Below the pieces are notes generated by a model. It searched no databases, was not told the DNA's origin, and worked only from the letters and a program-made list of their open reading frames with translations. A DNA stretch of 64,000 bases, taken from Hybos culiciformis. Its lineage: Eukaryota; Arthropoda; Insecta; Diptera; Hybotidae. Positions 60,876 through 64,000 of the stretch are shown here, in pieces (the stretch's first letter is position 1; every line of letters begins with the position of its first letter). Location: assembly GCA_964007475.1 (NCBI GenBank), contig OZ023275.1, positions 17,587,829-17,651,828 of the forward strand. Direction: 5' to 3'. Made by a program: the position numbers and the translations under genes.

Positions 60876-62965
60876 AGTGAACGGCTTAAGTGGAGAAAAT
60901 ATATATTTCGTTTTTTCATCTTTGACGGAAAAAACATTACTTATGGACGTAAATAAATCACTGGTTCCGAACGTTTGGCTTCATCAAACATATAAAAAAA
61001 AGAAGAAAAGTTTCGGAAACAAGTTACAGATAAATTTGATTCAATAACACTAAGGATATTGTATATATATTATTATTATTATTATGATTGTAATATTTTG
61101 AAATAGCTTTAACTTCCTTGATGCTTTGTATTAAAAAGCTTTACAATATTTTAATTCCTTGGATAAATCTAACAAAAAAAGAGAAGAAAAAAAACAAACC
61201 ATTATCGAACGAGCAAAAAAATAAATACTTTAAAAAAGGAAAAATCTCATAAATACATTACTTCCCAGAAAAGTGTACATAGTTATGCTGTTATGCAATA
61301 ATATACATCACATAATATTTTTTTGTAGAACAAAAAAAATTCAATTTTTATATTAAAGCAGAAGTGTTTTCAATGTTTAACCATTTCACCAATTTTGTTT
61401 AAATTTTTAACTTTTTTTTTTATTTTTTAAGCATTAAAGAAATCATGAGAAAAAAGTTTTTAATGATTTCGAAATTAATATTTTTTTATGTTTTATTTAA
61501 AGTTTGGCCAATTATTACCGTCATAATTTTTTTATTCTGGAAAAAATTTTTTTTATATGAATTTACAAGCAACACAATTGACGCCAAAACTGAAATTAAT
61601 ATAAAAATATTTTTTTATTTCCCGCTTAATGTTTAAAGAAAAATCATTTGATTCTTTAGCTTGAAATAATTTCTGTGTTAAATAAAGATATTTATAAGTA
61701 AGTGTTTTAATTTTCTTTTTAATTTTTCGTTAAACAGTTTTTTTATAGATTTTAAGATAATCAAAGCTTTTTTTTAATATTGTATAAATTATATCCAATG
61801 TTTCTTATATTCCAAAGTAATTGCTTTATGGTTTGAAATTCTGAAGTAAAAAGTTTGACGAAGGTGTGTATAAAGAATAAAAAAAAATTTCAATTATTTT
61901 TGGAATGTTTTGAGAATTTTAAAAAAAGATTTAATTTGTTTTTGATTATACTTTAATCGTTATATCATGTAGTTCAATAAGCCGCACTGTGTCAATTTGG
62001 TTCCAAAAATTGCTTCTGTGATTTTTATTAAATAATGCTATTTATATTTTGATCTGTTTTTAAGTATAATCCAACACTTAAGTCAATTTAATATTTGAAC
62101 TATTTATTTATTTATTTATGGAGAAAAATGTTTATTTCTGAAGAATATTATTTGATTTTATAAGATTATAATATTTTTTGTTACGTTTACTTCAGTCACT
62201 CCTTATACTTATGTGCCAAAAGTTTCTCCAAATTATTTTTCTGAAAGTTTTAATTTTAATTAAACGTTTTATATATTTTTTTTGTAAATTTTATAATCAG
62301 AATAAGAAAAATTCTTTTTAGAACTCCAAATTAATATATAGTTTGGTAATGGGAATTTATTAATGCATATACTTGCTGGCAGCGTTATTAATATTATATG
62401 AAAATTAAATAAAATATTTAATATCAACAGTAAATCTTCAATGATAAATCGTAAAACAGAACTAAGTCGTTAAAAAAAAAAATTTTCTTTTATGTTTTTT
62501 CATTTTGTTTTAATGAAAGCATAACTTATAGAATATATCTCATAAACCCATACAAATTATGATTTCATTTTACGATTCAATGCTATTATTTTGTCTTCAA
62601 TTTTTTTTTTTCAATTTTTTATTCCAAAAATTTGTACATCTTTTTGTAAAATAAAGAAATGTGAAATTTCTTTTTGGGAAAATAATTTTTTTTCCACTTG
62701 ATTTTCAAGGCTATAAAATTAATGTAATAAATTTTTAACACTGCTGCAGGTACAATAAAATTTTATTAAGAAATTTTATTTAATTTTGTTTTTTTTTTCG
62801 TTTGGGAAAAAGTATTAAACACAATTTTATTTAATCCAAAATTTCAATTATGACAAAAATCTAAAAACAAATATTACATTTGCCTACTTCAAATTGCTAA
62901 TACCAAATTCCAAATAAGATATTAAACTTTTTATTTTAGTCATAATGTTTGTTAATTAAAAAATG

Positions 62966-63010
62966 AATTTGAATTAAATGAATTTGAATTAAATAAATTT
63001 GAATTAAATT
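62966..63010. repeat. 15-bp tandem repeat, three copies
   Basis: AATTTGAATTAAATG, then the same unit ending in A, then ending in T. Confidence 0.9.
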
Positions 63011-63453
63011 ATATGATAGTTTTATAATCAAATTGCTTTGGGAGTTTACAATTTCGTCGTCAGATCGATATTGTCAATAAATATAATATGAGCTTAGTCG
63101 ACGACAAAGTTTATTCGAACTTAATTTCTTTTTGTTTTGAACTTTTAGTGACAAATATTTAGATATTTCTTTTTGAATGAATATTTAATTAAAAAATTGT
63201 AGATGCTATGTTATTTATTAAATTTTCAAACGAATTTTATTTAAAAATACATTATATACTATGTACGTATATGAAATAGTCCTATAGCGTTTTAAAACTG
63301 GTATTGGAATTGTGATGAGACTAAATGCAAAAATTCTCACCCTAATTTTCAATAAATCTATCAGTGAAGGCGTATTTTTAATGTGAAACTATCTACTGTC
63401 TTTAAGTCACGCTTTTGCATCCTAGTGGAAAATTGACAACAAGTTTAGTGAAT

Positions 63454-63489
63454 GTGCTTTACACTAATGTCTCAAAAGAGTTTGATAGA
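63454..63489 (+). pseudogene. Possible LINE reverse-transcriptase remnant (SKAFD motif)
   Basis: Reads VLYTNVSKEFDR and then a stop. Non-LTR reverse transcriptases carry the first catalytic motif as VYTDFSKAFD. The surrounding 63420-63450 frame (KLTTSLVN) may be the preceding conserved stretch. The first catalytic Asp is replaced by Asn, so it would be inactive. The match is short. Confidence 0.3.
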
Positions 63490-64000
63490 TGATATGCGTA
63501 CAAATAATCTCTTGGTTTTGAGGTTTTATTCACTTCCTTTTTTTTAATTTTGGACATACAAGTAAATTTAGTGCCGGGAAATTTTTGGATATATTTTTAC
63601 CTAATACCAGTTTCAGGTACATTTATTAGATGATAGTGTTAGTGTTAAAATTTTAGCACTATGAAACAACGTAATTTATTTTACTATTTATTATGAATTT
63701 TGTTTTTAAAAAGTTCATTACATTTTATTGAAAATATTTGTTTTTATTTCCTTAATAACTACTTTAATTCAATTTAATACACTTTAAAAATTTAAAATTT
63801 ATATATGAAAATTAATTGATCAACTAATTAAAAAATCTAACTATACTTAATTTGTCAAAAATTTCTAAACAGAATTTTTTATTTCCAATGAATTATAAGT
63901 TGAAAGTATGCCTGATACATTTATAAAAAAGAAAAGAAAATAATTTTCAATTAGCTATAAAATCAATTATACTGACTACATTAGTCGTCATAACATAACT

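Larger units (their letters stand above)
60876..64000. other. Gene-free A+T-rich end of the window
   Basis: Apart from the tandem repeat at 62966 and the weak reverse-transcriptase match at 63454, no gene or element is supportable. The second exon of the 56378 gene was looked for here without success. Confidence 0.4.

Noticed and set aside
61445..61636. 63-residue hydrophobic frame considered as the missing second exon of the 56378 gene
   Set aside because: Acceptor and phase do not fit and it lacks the basic juxtamembrane stretch seen in the paralogue.

Overview
The window reads as nuclear DNA from an insect with an extremely A+T-rich genome (about four fifths A+T by eye, estimated rather than counted). 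The evidence is spliced genes with GT/AG introns, a TATA box plus an arthropod-type TCAGT initiator, a receptor-type guanylate cyclase, an SLC35B4/Efr-type nucleotide-sugar transporter, and several hAT, LINE, SINE and MITE relics. No bacterial gene organisation is present. The order of insect cannot be fixed from this sequence.

Genes: (1) the last five coding exons of a receptor-type guanylate cyclase on + (1384-2968), including an 18-nt microexon that carries the catalytic Asn-x-x-x-Arg; (2) a complete two-exon gene for a 69-residue single-pass membrane protein on + (5985-7061); (3) an intact, intronless Efr/SLC35B4 transporter on - (13784-14851) ending in the ER-retrieval signal KKIE; (4) a complete two-exon secreted repeat-protein gene on + (26516-27172) with its own TATA/Inr promoter and poly(A) signal; (5) the first coding exon of a paralogue of gene 2 on + (56378-56435), whose later exons were not found. 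One orphan candidate exon lies at 21012-21108.

Between the genes are long A+T-rich stretches with mobile-element relics. They include an inverted-repeat-rich island at 18.9-19.6 kb holding a 62-bp minisatellite and a palindrome with six symmetrically spaced CTCG words. Terminal-inverted-repeat elements lie at 22.2, 24.2, 32.8, 34.2 and 40.6 kb. A three-level nest sits at 35.8-37.2 kb: an outer TIR element, an inner 24-bp-TIR element, and a tRNA-derived SINE with a long A-rich tail. A 704-bp hAT deletion derivative with near-identical 8-bp target duplications lies at 41.25-41.95 kb. LINE reverse-transcriptase remnants occur at 23.1-23.6, 57.1-57.3 and possibly 63.4 kb. The 42-56 kb interval is essentially empty apart from simple repeats.

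The genes do not form one pathway: cGMP signalling, ER/Golgi nucleotide-sugar import, a secreted low-complexity protein and a small membrane-protein family simply lie in the same neighbourhood. The most notable observations are the catalytic microexon, the CTCG palindrome, the secreted repeat gene and the duplicated micro-membrane-protein family.
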